A stretch of 64,000 bases of DNA from Roseivirga sp. UBA6061 (GCA_002427745.1 DIYF01000071.1:1-64000), one strand, 5' to 3'; counted from the first letter of the stretch, positions 1 to 9,357 are shown. Numbers and translations: made by a program. Notes: generated by a model from the letters alone, not told the origin.

Positions 1-373
1 CTGGAATCAAAAAAAAAAGTTTGACGACTCCGACACCGACTACGTGGACGAAATGGCATTCTTCGGAGGATCGGACAGAATTATCACTTCAAAAGAATTC
101 AAGGGAGGTAAGCTCACTTCAATATTTGGAGGAACAGATTTAAATCTTGTGAACGCAGATTTAGCCATGGGCACGAACGTATTGGATGTATTTGTTCTTT
201 TTGGCGGCACGGATATACTGGTTCCTTCAGACATGAATGTGAAAATTAAGGTTACGTCAATCTTCGGAGGTTTTTCAGATGAGCGTAAGATACTCAACGA
301 AAACCCTGACAACGATGGTAAAGAACTCGTCATCAAAGGTCTGGTTCTGTTTGGCGGAGGCGATGTGAAATAA
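1..373 (+). CDS. LiaF-like membrane protein, C-terminal part (5' end outside window)
   Basis: The reading frame is open from the window edge to TAA at 371-373, so only the C-terminal part is seen. It carries five repeats of an [F/L/I]FGG turn (FFGGSD, IFGGTD, LFGGTD, IFGGFS, LFGGGD), the pattern of the beta-helical C-terminal domain of LiaF-type proteins (DUF2154/LiaF_C). In Firmicutes LiaF restrains the LiaS kinase in cell-envelope stress sensing; in Bacteroidota similar proteins are often encoded next to LytS/LytTR pairs, as here. A membrane-spanning N-terminus is expected upstream but not visible. The family call rests on the repeat pattern and the neighbours; a direct link to the next two genes is inference. 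GTG 44 and ATG 53 are internal codons, not likely starts. Confidence 0.7.
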   Translation, partial: WNQKKKFDDSDTDYVDEMAFFGGSDRIITSKEFKGGKLTSIFGGTDLNLVNADLAMGTNVLDVFVLFGGTDILVPSDMNVKIKVTSIFGGFSDERKILNENPDNDGKELVIKGLVLFGGGDVK

Positions 374-463
374 GCACGTCATGCCTAACCCCTCCGTCAT
401 ACCCCCTGCGATCCAGTAAACGGGCGCAGGGGAGGCCAAGGGGCTCAAAAAAAATCACTAATT

Positions 464-485
464 TCCGCTTCTGGCGGATTTTTTT
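464..485 (+). terminator. Rho-independent terminator
   Basis: TCCGC (464-468), a 5-nt loop and GCGGA (474-478) are followed by seven T residues (479-485). It lies between the LiaF-like gene and the kinase and ends only 10 bp before the kinase start, so it either ends upstream transcription or attenuates read-through into the kinase. Confidence 0.6.
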
Positions 486-495
486 ATACCCTGTA

Positions 496-1554
496 GTGAA
501 CCATCCATTTCTAAAAGACCGAAACATCTTTATCTACACAGCCATTTGGCTGGGAATAGCAGCATGTTATGCACTGGCACTCTATTATTTCTACGATTTC
601 GAGACGAATCAGGCACTGGCCGACAGTCTGATTTTTAATGGGCTTTTCTATGGGTTAGGGCTTATTTTCTGGTTTGTCGTCAGGTATAATTCCTTTGATG
701 CTTCTCAGCTTATCAATCTGCTGGCCAGTCATTTTGCTTCGGCTGCCCTTTCCATCACACTGGCGGTTTTTCTTACCAATGCGGTGCTCAAGGGTATTAT
801 GGAGCCCGATGATGAATATACCCAATACCTGACTGACTCTATTGCCTGGCGCTCCGCTCTGGGGGTGATGTATTACAGTGTGACTATTTTAGTCTACTAC
901 CTCATACGCTACTATTATGACTTGAATGAGCGCATGCAGCAGCAGTCACAGCTGGAGACCATGCTGAAAGAATCGGAGCTGGAAATGCTGAAGTCTCAGA
1001 TCAACCCCCACTTTATCTTCAACAGCCTGAATTCTATTTCTTCACTTACCATTACAGCCCCTGACAGAGCCAGGTCCATGGTCATTAAGCTCTCGGACTT
1101 CCTGCGCTATTCACTGGGTAAAGAAAATGATCAGCTCAATTCACTGGAGGAAGAGCTCAACAACCTGCTGCTTTATCTTGATATTGAGAAAGTACGCTTT
1201 GGTGACCGCCTGAAGATTGAAACGGATGTACAGGAGGAGGCCATGTCCTGCACCTTGCCCAACCTGATTTTACAGCCGCTTTTTGAGAATGCGGTAAAGC
1301 ATGGAATTTATGAGAGCCTGGAGCAGGTGACCATCAGGCTGAAAGCTGTAAAGGACGGAGATATACTGCGCATTACCGTGAGCAATGAGTATGACCCCAA
1401 TGCGGTAAGCCGCAAAGGAAAGGGCATCGGCTTAAAAAATGTAACCCAGCGACTGAAAGTAATCTATGGTGTGCCTAAATTAGTGTTTACCGAGAAAACA
1501 GATGACCTGTTTTCTGTGCGGCTGGATATACCCCAAATCAACCTTGAACCATGA
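496..1554 (+). CDS. LytS/YehU-type sensor histidine kinase
   Basis: 352 residues. Four hydrophobic segments at about 11-32, 46-63, 73-94 and 119-140 form a membrane sensor without a large outer domain. A short coiled linker leads to the His_kinase domain (PF06580 type): phospho-acceptor H172 in QINPHFIFNSLNS, N-box region LILQPLFENAVKHG, and the G-box GKGIGLKNVTQRL. Such kinases phosphorylate a LytTR response regulator encoded alongside. The stop overlaps the start of that regulator by four bases (ATGA), so the two are translationally coupled. The start is GTG, placed by the hydrophobic N-terminus; no Shine-Dalgarno is visible, which is normal in Bacteroidota, and a terminator-like hairpin ends just upstream. 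The signal sensed is unknown; the LiaF-like neighbour suggests envelope stress. Confidence 0.88.
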   Translation: MNHPFLKDRNIFIYTAIWLGIAACYALALYYFYDFETNQALADSLIFNGLFYGLGLIFWFVVRYNSFDASQLINLLASHFASAALSITLAVFLTNAVLKGIMEPDDEYTQYLTDSIAWRSALGVMYYSVTILVYYLIRYYYDLNERMQQQSQLETMLKESELEMLKSQINPHFIFNSLNSISSLTITAPDRARSMVIKLSDFLRYSLGKENDQLNSLEEELNNLLLYLDIEKVRFGDRLKIETDVQEEAMSCTLPNLILQPLFENAVKHGIYESLEQVTIRLKAVKDGDILRITVSNEYDPNAVSRKGKGIGLKNVTQRLKVIYGVPKLVFTEKTDDLFSVRLDIPQINLEP

Positions 1555-2297
1555 TCAAAGCCATTATTATTGATGACGAACAGCTGGCCCGGGATATCAT
1601 TCGGGCGTACCTGAAGCCATTTGAACAAATAGAGGTGGTGAAAGAGTGTGGGGATGGTTTTCAAGGGCTTAAGGCTATTCAGGAAGAGAAGCCCGACCTG
1701 ATTTTCCTGGATATTCAAATGCCTAAGATTACCGGGTTCGAAATGCTGGAACTTTTGGAAGAACCTCCGGCTGTCATTTTCAGCACCGCCTTTGATCAGT
1801 ATGCGATTAAGGCTTTCGAATCCAATGCTACGGATTATCTGCTCAAGCCTTATTCCGAAGAGCGGTTTAGCGAAGCTGTTAAGAAGGCCCTGGATAAAAT
1901 CAGTAGCCGACAGTCACCTAAAGAAGAACTGGATTCTCTGCGCGATAAGCAGAAAGAATCAGGTGAAATGATGGATCGGGTAGTTGTGAAAACCGGCAAC
2001 AAAATTCATATACTGGCGCTCGACCAGATCTCACATTTTCAGGCGCAGGATGACTATGTGGAAATTCACTCTGATCAGGGAAAATACCTGAAGCAAATGC
2101 GTATGAAGCATCTGGAAGAAGGTTTGCCGGATGGTGAATTTGTCAGAATTCATCGTTCGCATATCGTAAGGGTTAAGGGCATAGAAAAGCTGGAGCTTTA
2201 TGAGAAAGACTCCTACCTCCTCACCCTCAAAACAGGGGCTCAATTACCTGTGAGCCGTAGCGGACATGGTAAGCTGAAGGAAGTACTCAGGTACTAG
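1551..2297 (+). CDS. LytTR-family response regulator
   Basis: 248 residues. The receiver domain (1-120) has the acidic pair D8-D9, phospho-acceptor D54 in FLDIQMP, the switch residue T in STAFDQYA and the conserved lysine in LLKPY. A linker (about 120-145) leads to a LytTR DNA-binding domain (about 148-245) with the typical FVRIHRSHIVR strand and a C-terminal LPVSRSGHGKL. LytTR domains bind direct repeats of about 9 bp spaced 12 bp apart. Operators of that geometry occur at 6803, 9994 and 11370, and this regulator is one of the two likely readers (the other is at 14016). It overlaps the kinase by four bases. Confidence 0.9.
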   Translation: MIKAIIIDDEQLARDIIRAYLKPFEQIEVVKECGDGFQGLKAIQEEKPDLIFLDIQMPKITGFEMLELLEEPPAVIFSTAFDQYAIKAFESNATDYLLKPYSEERFSEAVKKALDKISSRQSPKEELDSLRDKQKESGEMMDRVVVKTGNKIHILALDQISHFQAQDDYVEIHSDQGKYLKQMRMKHLEEGLPDGEFVRIHRSHIVRVKGIEKLELYEKDSYLLTLKTGAQLPVSRSGHGKLKEVLRY

Positions 2298-2376
2298 CTT
2301 TTACGTTCCAAGCGTTTCTTGTAGTCGGAAGTGGTCGGGCTGAAGCGTTTCTGCTGGCAGGTTATCAGTTATCGGG

Positions 2377-2550
2377 ATGTTGAAACCCATCAGTACCGCA
2401 GGTGAGACGGTATTTAACACCTTAGTCGGCTACAGAGTTGCTGATATTCTCAACTTCGTTAAGGTTCCTGCCTGGGGAGTGGTTATGTGGGGCATCCCGG
2501 TCCACATCATTCTGACCATGCAACCCTTTCGGTTTTTGTGCATCTCTTAA
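2377..2550 (+). other. Short open frame, possible gene remnant (57 residues)
   Basis: The stretch 2298-2685 has no confident gene. An ATG frame at 2377 gives 57 residues with a hydrophobic segment (VPAWGVVMWGIPVHIIL) and no recognisable start signal. On the other strand, about 2294-2368 can be read as 24 residues ending YKKRLERKS, which resembles the end of an AraC-type HTH protein but is preceded at once by a stop. Both readings suggest decayed sequence. I do not recognise a family. Confidence 0.2.
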
Positions 2551-2685
2551 TTGACTTTTAATTCCAAAAAGTCGATTTCAGTCAAATTAAAGCGTATTGA
2601 ATGGAAAAGAGATTATCTGATTCGTAGCGCGGATCATTTCTTTAACAAAAGTTATACATATATTAGTTTGACAAAATATATATAA

Positions 2686-3015
2686 ATGAAAGGAGAGAAT
2701 CTCGGTGAGTTTGAAGAGCTGGTTATGCTGACTTGCGTGCTGCTGAAAAATGAGGCCTATGGCATCAGAATCGTGGAAGAAATACTCAGTAAAATGGACC
2801 GTAGAGTAAATCTGAGTGCGGTACATGTAACACTCTACAGGCTGGAGGATAAGGGGCTGGTAAATTCCACCATGATGGGGGCTACCAGTCAGCGTGGTGG
2901 AAGACGCAAGCGTGTTTTTGAAGTCACCTCTCTGGGTATCAGAATTCTCAGAGAAGCCAAAGCAAAGCGTGAAAACCTTTGGAGTCTTATTCCTGAACTC
3001 AATCCACAGTCGTGA
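2686..3015 (+). CDS. PadR-family transcriptional regulator
   Basis: 109 residues, the normal length for a small PadR regulator. The winged-helix core covers about residues 8-95: LGEFEELVMLTCVLL, helix AYGIRIVEEI, recognition region VNLSAVHVTLYRLEDKGLV and wing GGRRKRVFEVTSLG. PadR proteins are usually repressors. In Bacteroidota a PadR gene placed before a large FtsX-type permease, as here, is a recurrent arrangement, and it probably controls that gene pair. A TTAGTTTG sequence at 2663-2670 resembles the Bacteroidota -7 box. The stop overlaps the permease start (GTGA), so the two genes form one operon. Confidence 0.88.
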   Translation: MKGENLGEFEELVMLTCVLLKNEAYGIRIVEEILSKMDRRVNLSAVHVTLYRLEDKGLVNSTMMGATSQRGGRRKRVFEVTSLGIRILREAKAKRENLWSLIPELNPQS

Positions 3016-5624
3016 AGAAACAGATGGAACCACAGCCACCCAAGTGGGCATTCCGTTTTTTTACCTGGTTTTGTCCTTCACATTTACAGGAAGGTATTCT
3101 GGGTGACCTGCTTGAGCAGTATGAGCTTAATCTCGCCAGAAAGAGCCGCTCAGTTTCCAACTGGCTGTTTGTTTACAACAGCTTCAGATTTTTTCGCTAC
3201 GGTATACTCAAAAGAAAAACCATCGGATATCGATCAAACTTTTTTGCCATGTTCAAAAACTACTTTCTTACCTCGCTGCGCACTTTGCTTAAAAACAAGT
3301 TTTACTTTTTCCTCAATGTGCTGGGTCTTTCCATCGGCATAGCGGCCTGTCTGCTTTGCTACCTGCATATCAGCTATGAGCTAAGCTACGATCAGTACAA
3401 TACCAATGCTGAACATACGTACAGGCTCATTACCGGAGACCTTAAAAGTGGTAATGGCTGGGTGCGCGTGTCGGCTCCTATGCCACCAGCCCTGAAACGC
3501 AATATTCCTGAGATAGAGCGATATGCCCGACTTACCAATATTACGCGCGATCCGCAGGTAACGGTAGAGTATAACCGCAGAATATTCAGCGAAAGCAAGT
3601 TTTATCTCACTGACCCCGACTTTCTGGAGATTTACGATGTACCATTGCTGAGAGGCCAAAAGTCAGAGGTATTGGCAGATCAGAATAGTGTTATTCTTTC
3701 GGCTTCAGTGGCTCAAAAGTACTTTGGCAGTGAAGATCCGGTAGGTAAAACCGTTCGGGTAGATGATCAATTCGATTTTCAGGTAAGCGGTGTTTTTGAG
3801 GATATCCCTTTTAATGCTCATTTTGATTTTGACTTCCTGATTTCTTTCCAAAACCTGGAGAGGGTTTTGCCTTACACCAGTCTGACGGGCAATTGGGGGC
3901 AGTTCAACTACTTTGCCTATTTGCAACTGGCAGCTGGTGCCGATCCGGCTGTGGTTCAAACAAAGATCCAGTCTACAGAGATTAACCTGGGAGATAACCG
4001 CAACTTTGATCTTTCGCGTATAGGCATCCAGCCACTTTCCGAAATTCATTTTGTAGATAACCGGGGTAATCTCAAGCCGGCTTACAATTTCAGGTATATC
4101 TACATCTACGGAGCCATCGCTGTGGCCATTCTTTTTATCTCTTTTATCAATTTTGTGAACCTGAGTATAGCGGGTTCTACCAAAAGGCTCAAGGAAGTGG
4201 GTGTGCGTAAAGTAGTAGGGGCTGCTCGTGGCCAGTTGATTCTGCAGTTTATCGCAGAGGCATTTCTGATTGCATTTTTTGCTGTAGTGGTGTCCCTGGT
4301 ATTGTCTAATTACCTTTTAATTCCAGCGGTCAATGAGCTGATGAGCAGTCGTATTGTCATGGACTTTACTGACCCGGTTATGCTGGCTGTATTGCTGGGG
4401 ATGCTCCTGCTGATTTCACTTAGCTCGGGCTCATACATTGCCTGGTTTATCATTTCTTCAAGGCCAATCAGTGCGCTGAAGGGAACACATACAGCTGGAG
4501 GAAAGGGTACTGTTTTCAAGAATATCTTACTGGGACTTCAGTTTTGCATTTCAACGGTTTTGATCCTTTCCAGCCTCTTTATTTATCAGCAGCTACAGTT
4601 TCTGGGAGAAAAAGATCTGGGAATGTCGAAGGATCAGATTGTCAATGTATCTCTGAGCAATAAAACTGCCCAGGAAAACGGAGAGGTGCTGGCCAGTCGC
4701 TTCGGGCAAATCTCGGGAGTGCGGGATGTGGCAGGGTCCAACTTCATTCCCGGAGGGGCCAACTGGAACCAGACCGTTTGGTGGGACGGCCAGGAAGAGG
4801 CTGTCAGCATGTTTTTGATTGGTGTGGATGAGCAATTCATCAAGACGGTAGATATGGAACTGATTGAAGGGGATATGAATCAGATCCTTAATGGTCAGGG
4901 GACGCAGTATGTACTCAATGAAGCTGCGGTAAAATATATAGGCTGGGACAGTGCATTGGGCAAACCTTTCAGCTCTCAGGGCCAGAAAAATGCAAAGCCG
5001 GTGGCCGGAGTGGTAAAGGATTATAACTTCCGTTCGCTGCACCATGGCATTGACCCCTGTGTACTGGTCATCCGTAATAGTGGCAGTTACAGTCAGCTGG
5101 CGGTTAAGGTAGATGGCCAGAACCTGCGCAATGTACTGACGCAGTTAGAAGCTGCCTATAAGGAAGTGTTGCCTGCTATGCAGTTTGAATTCACATTTAT
5201 GGATGAGGGCTTTGCTGTGCTGTATGAGGCTGAAGCCCGTACCAGTAAGATTGTGGGTGCTTTGACGGCAGTGGCCATTGTGCTGGCTGTACTGGGGCTG
5301 TATGCATTGCTCACTTTTGCAGTGCAGGAACGCACCCGCGAGTTGGCTATCAGAAAGGTGTTAGGCATCAAACTTCAGCAAACGCTGTTTTTGCTTTCGA
5401 GTAACTACGTAAAGCTGCTGATCATTGCCAATGTGGTGGCTATTCCGGTTACCTGGTATATGCTGGATGGCTGGCTGAGTAATTTCAACTACCGGGTCAG
5501 TTTGGGAGTTATGACTTTTATCGCAACCATAGGACTCACCTTTTTGCTTATCTACCTGATTGCGGGCCTCAAAACCATGCAATCCAACCGTATCAACCCT
5601 ACCCAGGCGCTAAGACATGAGTAG
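3012..5624 (+). CDS. PadR-linked ABC transporter permease (FtsX/MacB type)
   Basis: 870 residues. The first 75 or so are a soluble permease prefix (PPKWAFRFFTWFCPSHLQ, then GDLLEQYELNLARK) typical of the PadR-linked permeases. A membrane helix at about 92-112 starts a MacB-type periplasmic domain. A first FtsX block of three helices follows (about 365-480), then a second MacB-type domain and a final FtsX block (about 755-865), ending in RINPTQALRHE. The GTG start is set by the four-base overlap with the PadR gene. No ATP-binding subunit lies nearby, so the ATPase partner must be encoded elsewhere, or the protein acts without one. Members have been linked to export or envelope signalling; the substrate here is unknown. 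Confidence 0.85.
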   Translation: MKKQMEPQPPKWAFRFFTWFCPSHLQEGILGDLLEQYELNLARKSRSVSNWLFVYNSFRFFRYGILKRKTIGYRSNFFAMFKNYFLTSLRTLLKNKFYFFLNVLGLSIGIAACLLCYLHISYELSYDQYNTNAEHTYRLITGDLKSGNGWVRVSAPMPPALKRNIPEIERYARLTNITRDPQVTVEYNRRIFSESKFYLTDPDFLEIYDVPLLRGQKSEVLADQNSVILSASVAQKYFGSEDPVGKTVRVDDQFDFQVSGVFEDIPFNAHFDFDFLISFQNLERVLPYTSLTGNWGQFNYFAYLQLAAGADPAVVQTKIQSTEINLGDNRNFDLSRIGIQPLSEIHFVDNRGNLKPAYNFRYIYIYGAIAVAILFISFINFVNLSIAGSTKRLKEVGVRKVVGAARGQLILQFIAEAFLIAFFAVVVSLVLSNYLLIPAVNELMSSRIVMDFTDPVMLAVLLGMLLLISLSSGSYIAWFIISSRPISALKGTHTAGGKGTVFKNILLGLQFCISTVLILSSLFIYQQLQFLGEKDLGMSKDQIVNVSLSNKTAQENGEVLASRFGQISGVRDVAGSNFIPGGANWNQTVWWDGQEEAVSMFLIGVDEQFIKTVDMELIEGDMNQILNGQGTQYVLNEAAVKYIGWDSALGKPFSSQGQKNAKPVAGVVKDYNFRSLHHGIDPCVLVIRNSGSYSQLAVKVDGQNLRNVLTQLEAAYKEVLPAMQFEFTFMDEGFAVLYEAEARTSKIVGALTAVAIVLAVLGLYALLTFAVQERTRELAIRKVLGIKLQQTLFLLSSNYVKLLIIANVVAIPVTWYMLDGWLSNFNYRVSLGVMTFIATIGLTFLLIYLIAGLKTMQSNRINPTQALRHE

Positions 5625-5710
5625 GCTGGCAATAAAACAGGTCAGGTTGTTTTGAAGTAGCATTCCATTTGCCGGGGAAAAAGCATTACTTTACCTTCTT
5701 AAGAGGATAG

Positions 5711-5734
5711 CACCCGGGCTAAGTTGCCCGGGTG
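5711..5734 (+). terminator. Strong 9-bp hairpin between permease and AI-2E gene
   Basis: A perfect inverted repeat, CACCCGGGC (5711-5719) and GCCCGGGTG (5726-5734), encloses a 6-nt loop. No T-run follows and it ends 16 bp before the next start codon. It could end the PadR operon or be a structured leader of the exporter gene. Confidence 0.45.
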
Positions 5735-5750
5735 ATCAATTGAACCTGTT

Positions 5751-6788
5751 ATGAAGAAATTAGCTTATGCCTCACTGGGCCTTGCGGGAGTTTTAGCCCT
5801 GCTTATTTATGCCGAGGGCATTTTGATTCCCCTGGTTTTCGGAGTAATTCTCTGGTTTTTGGGCAAATCGTTCAAAAAACTCGTAGAGAAGATTCCCTTT
5901 ATTAAGAATCGTCTGCCGGGTACCCTGGTCAACATCATTGTATTTGCTCTGTTGGTAGTATTGATCGGTGTTCTGTCAAAGCTTATTACGAGCAATGTCG
6001 ACTCACTGCTTCTCTCTTACGATAACTACAAATCCAATATCGATAAGATACTGGCCATGTTTAATGAGCGCTTTCATGTGGATGTGGTAGAGAGCGTAAC
6101 CAAAGCCCTGGAAGGCTTCGAATACGGTGAAATCCTCACCAACATAGCCAACTCTATCAGCAGTGTTTTTGGTGACACCATTATCATACTGGTTTATGCA
6201 GCTTTTATGTTCTCGGAAGAGTCGAGTTTTAAACTGAAGCTGGAGAAAATGTTCCGCGATAAGGCTGAGTATGCCCGGGTAAATGGTATGCTGAGCAAGA
6301 TCGGTACTTCATTCAGTGACTATATCAGGCTCAAGACCTATGTGAGTCTGATGACTGGAGGTGTCGGCTATATCTTTTTGCTTATTATGGGAGTTGACTC
6401 TCCTTTTTTCTGGGCACTGCTGATGTTCCTGCTCAATTATATCCCAACTATAGGATCGCTGATTGCCACACTCTTCCCGGCTATTTTCAGTCTGATGCAG
6501 TTTGGAGAATACACTCCTTTCCTGATCATATTGGTGGGCCTTGGTGTTATTGAGTGGATTATAGGCAATGTGATTGAGCCCAAGCTGATGGGCAATTCAC
6601 TCAACCTGAGTCCACTGGTAACCATTCTGGCTCTGATTGTCTGGGGGCAGATATGGGGCATTACGGGTATGCTGTTGAGTACACCTATTACTGTGATTAT
6701 GGTGATAGTGTTCTCTCAGTTCGAAAACACCCGCAGCGTGGCCATTATGCTTTCCCAGAACGGGGATGTGGATACCGGGGAGGACTAG
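5751..6788 (+). CDS. AI-2E family transporter (PerM/TqsA type)
   Basis: 345 residues with about eight membrane helices in the layout of PF01594: two at the N-terminus, one at about 60-80, a soluble stretch (85-140), then a C-terminal bundle. The conserved segments are ALLMFLLNYIPTIGSLIA and the loop GNVIEPKLMGNSLNLSP, which are family hallmarks. Members export autoinducer-2 (TqsA) or act in ion and pH homeostasis; the substrate cannot be told from sequence. A 9-bp hairpin sits just before the start. The gene stands alone: the next promoter, for the TonB-dependent receptor, starts 15 bp after its stop. Confidence 0.87.
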   Translation: MKKLAYASLGLAGVLALLIYAEGILIPLVFGVILWFLGKSFKKLVEKIPFIKNRLPGTLVNIIVFALLVVLIGVLSKLITSNVDSLLLSYDNYKSNIDKILAMFNERFHVDVVESVTKALEGFEYGEILTNIANSISSVFGDTIIILVYAAFMFSEESSFKLKLEKMFRDKAEYARVNGMLSKIGTSFSDYIRLKTYVSLMTGGVGYIFLLIMGVDSPFFWALLMFLLNYIPTIGSLIATLFPAIFSLMQFGEYTPFLIILVGLGVIEWIIGNVIEPKLMGNSLNLSPLVTILALIVWGQIWGITGMLLSTPITVIMVIVFSQFENTRSVAIMLSQNGDVDTGED

Positions 6789-6802
6789 CTTCTTCTCAAG
6801 AT

Positions 6803-6875
6803 CAACGACTCATCCCTGCAATTCTACGATTCGGTAAGTCTTTTTATTAAAGGGTAGTGGCATGCTGCACTTTTG
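6803..6875 (+). promoter_or_regulatory. LytTR-type operator A and -7 box (TonB receptor promoter)
   Basis: Two 9-bp direct repeats, CAACGACTC (6803-6811) and CTACGATTC (6824-6832), have a period of 21 bp, the geometry of LytTR sites. CGGTAAGTC follows, and after 35 bp comes a -7-like box CACTTTTG (6868-6875). The same layout recurs at 9994 and 11370. The position fits activation of the receptor gene at 6921. Confidence 0.7.
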
Positions 6876-6920
6876 AATCAACAACGAGCTCAGAGAGCCG
6901 CAAATTCAAAAGTCAACAAC

Positions 6921-9089
6921 ATGCAACGTCAATTACTCACACTTTTACTCAGCCTGCTCCTTCCGGTCACTATAATGGGGCAGACCATTCTTTCCGGTAC
7001 AGTTACCGATACCAAAGGAGAAACCATTCCAGGCGCTAATATTTACCTGAAGGACACCTTTGATGGTACCAATTCAAAGGCAGACGGCACGTTCTCCTTT
7101 GAAACAGAAGAGTCCGGAGATATGATGCTTATCGTCAGCTTTATCGGCTATAAAACCCTCGAGAAGCCGGTTTCTCTGAAAGGAGGTACGCTTCAGTTAG
7201 AGCTGGTGATCACCGAAGAAATCAATAAGCTCGATGGCGTCACAATCAGTGCCGGTGCTTTTGAAGCTAGCGATGTTAAGAAAGTTACCGTACTGAAACC
7301 CCTGGACATCGTCACCACCGCCAGTGCTGCCGGAGACATTATGGGCGCTATCAATACTTTGCCCGGTACTGCCACAGTGGGCGAGTCAGGTCGCCTTTTT
7401 GTAAGAGGTGGTGAAGGCTACGAGACCAAGGTATTTATCGATGGACTGGAAGTGCGCAATGCATTTGGCACCACGGCTCCCAATGTACCCACCCGAGGCC
7501 GTTTCAGCCCTTTTCTGTTCAAGGGCACCGTTTTCAGCACCGGAGGCTATTCTGCCGAATATGGTCAGGCGCTGTCTTCTGCCCTGGTTTTGAACTCTAA
7601 CGACATAGCGCTGCAGAGCCAGGGAGATATCTCTGTAATGTCTGTAGGAGGTGATGCAGCCTATACTAAAAAGTGGGAGAACACATCTCTTTCAGGGAAG
7701 ATACAATACACGGATCTGAGGCCTTACCAGGACCTGGTGACCCAGTATTTTGACTGGGAGCAGGCACCTGTAGGTAAAGTAGGTGAAGTGGTTTTCAGAC
7801 AAAAGGTCAATACCAATGGATTACTGAAAGTATATGCCAATATGGACCTTTCCGATTTTATCATCCGTCAGCCCAATATCGATAGTGACGGACAAAAGGA
7901 TACTATCTCAGTGGGGAACGATTACTTCTATCTGAATGCCAGTTACAAGGATATTCTGAGTAAAAAATGGTCTGTGCGGGGAGGAATTTCCACTACCTCC
8001 AGCCATGATATGTTCCGTTTTAACAGCGATGACATCGATGAAAAAGAGAAAGGGCTTCATGCCAAGGTGGCTTTTAACTGGGATGCCGGTGAGAAGGTGA
8101 CCGTGAACATGGGGCAAGAGTACTATCACAAGAATTTCAGAAGAGGGCTGGACCTTTCGGGTGGTGACCTGCTCCGCTTCGATTTTACAGAGAATATGAC
8201 CAGCACATTTGCTGAGGCAGACTATTTTGCTTCGAATGCTTTCGTATTAAGGGCTGGTTTAAGGCTGGAGCATTCCAGTTTGCTAAACCGCAGTTGGGTA
8301 AGTCCTCGTCTGGCTATGTCTTACAAGTTAGACGAGAAAGGACAGTTTTCACTCGCCTATGGCAAGTTCCTGCAGTCAGCTCAGAACGACTATGCCCTCG
8401 TTAACCGAGCCTTGCAGCCTGAGCAGGCAACCCACTATATTCTCAACTATCAGTACATCCATGATCAGCGCGTGTTTCGTATAGAGAGCTACCTCAAACA
8501 ATATGACGATCTGGTGAAGTTTACCAACCCCAATGACTTCAATCCGGTGAATTACTCCAATGCCGGTACGGGTGAGGCCAAAGGGGTGGATATCTTCTGG
8601 AGAGACAGTAAGACCATTAAGCAGACAGATTACTGGATTTCATATTCTTATGTTGATTCAGAGCGTGATTATCAGGACTTCAACGGACAGGCCACCCCAG
8701 GTTTTGTATCAAAGCATAACTTCTCTTATGTGGTTAAGCATTTCATTGAGTCGCTGAGAGTACAGGTGGGAGCCACCTATAACTTTGCCTCACCCCGACT
8801 GTTTCACAACCCGAACAGGGCTGGTTTTCAAAATGACAAAACACCGGAATTTCACGACCTGAGCCTGAATGCGGCCATTCTGATCAAGCAGAACATTATT
8901 CTCTACTTCTCTTCTTCCAACATTTTCGGGAGGGACAATATTTTCGGATATGATTTTGCCTCTCAGGCTGATAACAATGGCTACTATGCCAGCAGACCGA
9001 TCAGACAGGGAGCGAAGCGCTTTATCTTCGCAGGTTTGTTCATCACATTGACCAAAGATGGTCAGGAGAATCAGCTGGATAACCTGTAA
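6921..9089 (+). CDS. TonB-dependent receptor with carboxypeptidase-like N-domain
   Basis: 722 residues from ATG 6921. An in-frame ATG at 6873 would put 16 charged residues before the signal peptide and lies inside the proposed -7 box, so I reject it. The signal peptide ends ..TIMGQ; a CarboxypepD_reg-like beta-sandwich follows (about 24-105, LSGTVTDTKGETIPGANIY), then a plug domain (about 115-215, GRLFVRGGEGYETKVFIDG) and a 22-strand-type beta-barrel to the C-terminus. It should take up a large substrate across the outer membrane with TonB energy. No SusD partner is present, so it is not a standard glycan locus. Its promoter carries the shared LytTR-type operator, which makes it a likely member of the three-gene regulon. 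Confidence 0.87.
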   Translation: MQRQLLTLLLSLLLPVTIMGQTILSGTVTDTKGETIPGANIYLKDTFDGTNSKADGTFSFETEESGDMMLIVSFIGYKTLEKPVSLKGGTLQLELVITEEINKLDGVTISAGAFEASDVKKVTVLKPLDIVTTASAAGDIMGAINTLPGTATVGESGRLFVRGGEGYETKVFIDGLEVRNAFGTTAPNVPTRGRFSPFLFKGTVFSTGGYSAEYGQALSSALVLNSNDIALQSQGDISVMSVGGDAAYTKKWENTSLSGKIQYTDLRPYQDLVTQYFDWEQAPVGKVGEVVFRQKVNTNGLLKVYANMDLSDFIIRQPNIDSDGQKDTISVGNDYFYLNASYKDILSKKWSVRGGISTTSSHDMFRFNSDDIDEKEKGLHAKVAFNWDAGEKVTVNMGQEYYHKNFRRGLDLSGGDLLRFDFTENMTSTFAEADYFASNAFVLRAGLRLEHSSLLNRSWVSPRLAMSYKLDEKGQFSLAYGKFLQSAQNDYALVNRALQPEQATHYILNYQYIHDQRVFRIESYLKQYDDLVKFTNPNDFNPVNYSNAGTGEAKGVDIFWRDSKTIKQTDYWISYSYVDSERDYQDFNGQATPGFVSKHNFSYVVKHFIESLRVQVGATYNFASPRLFHNPNRAGFQNDKTPEFHDLSLNAAILIKQNIILYFSSSNIFGRDNIFGYDFASQADNNGYYASRPIRQGAKRFIFAGLFITLTKDGQENQLDNL

Positions 9090-9118
9090 AGCTACTTGTG
9101 TTCAATACTATAATTTTC

Positions 9119-9144
9119 AAGCCCTTTGCTCACCCAAAGGGCTT
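9119..9144 (+). terminator. Hairpin terminator after the TonB receptor
   Basis: AAGCCCTTT (9119-9127) and AAAGGGCTT (9136-9144) pair perfectly over an 8-nt loop, 30 bp after the receptor stop. The T-tract is poor. Confidence 0.6.
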
Positions 9145-9334
9145 GCTCATTTATCTAAGTAGTCAGGTGATTAACCAGAATGGTCATTCTCTGGAAATCG
9201 GGAATATCTACAGCCATTACTGTCTTTGAAAGAGATTCCCAACCAGGCTGGGGATGATACAGGCCGGTTTTTAACTCACTACCCCAGGAGACAGGTTCAC
9301 GCTCAAAAACATAACAAGTTTTGAGTCAGGGCGT

Positions 9335-9342
9335 TATCTTTG
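9335..9342 (+). promoter_or_regulatory. -7 promoter box TATCTTTG
   Basis: TATCTTTG matches the Bacteroidota -7 consensus TAnnTTTG and lies 15 bp before the ATG of the lipoprotein at 9358, implying a very short leader. Confidence 0.5.
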
Positions 9343-9357
9343 CATAATCAGGCCGTC

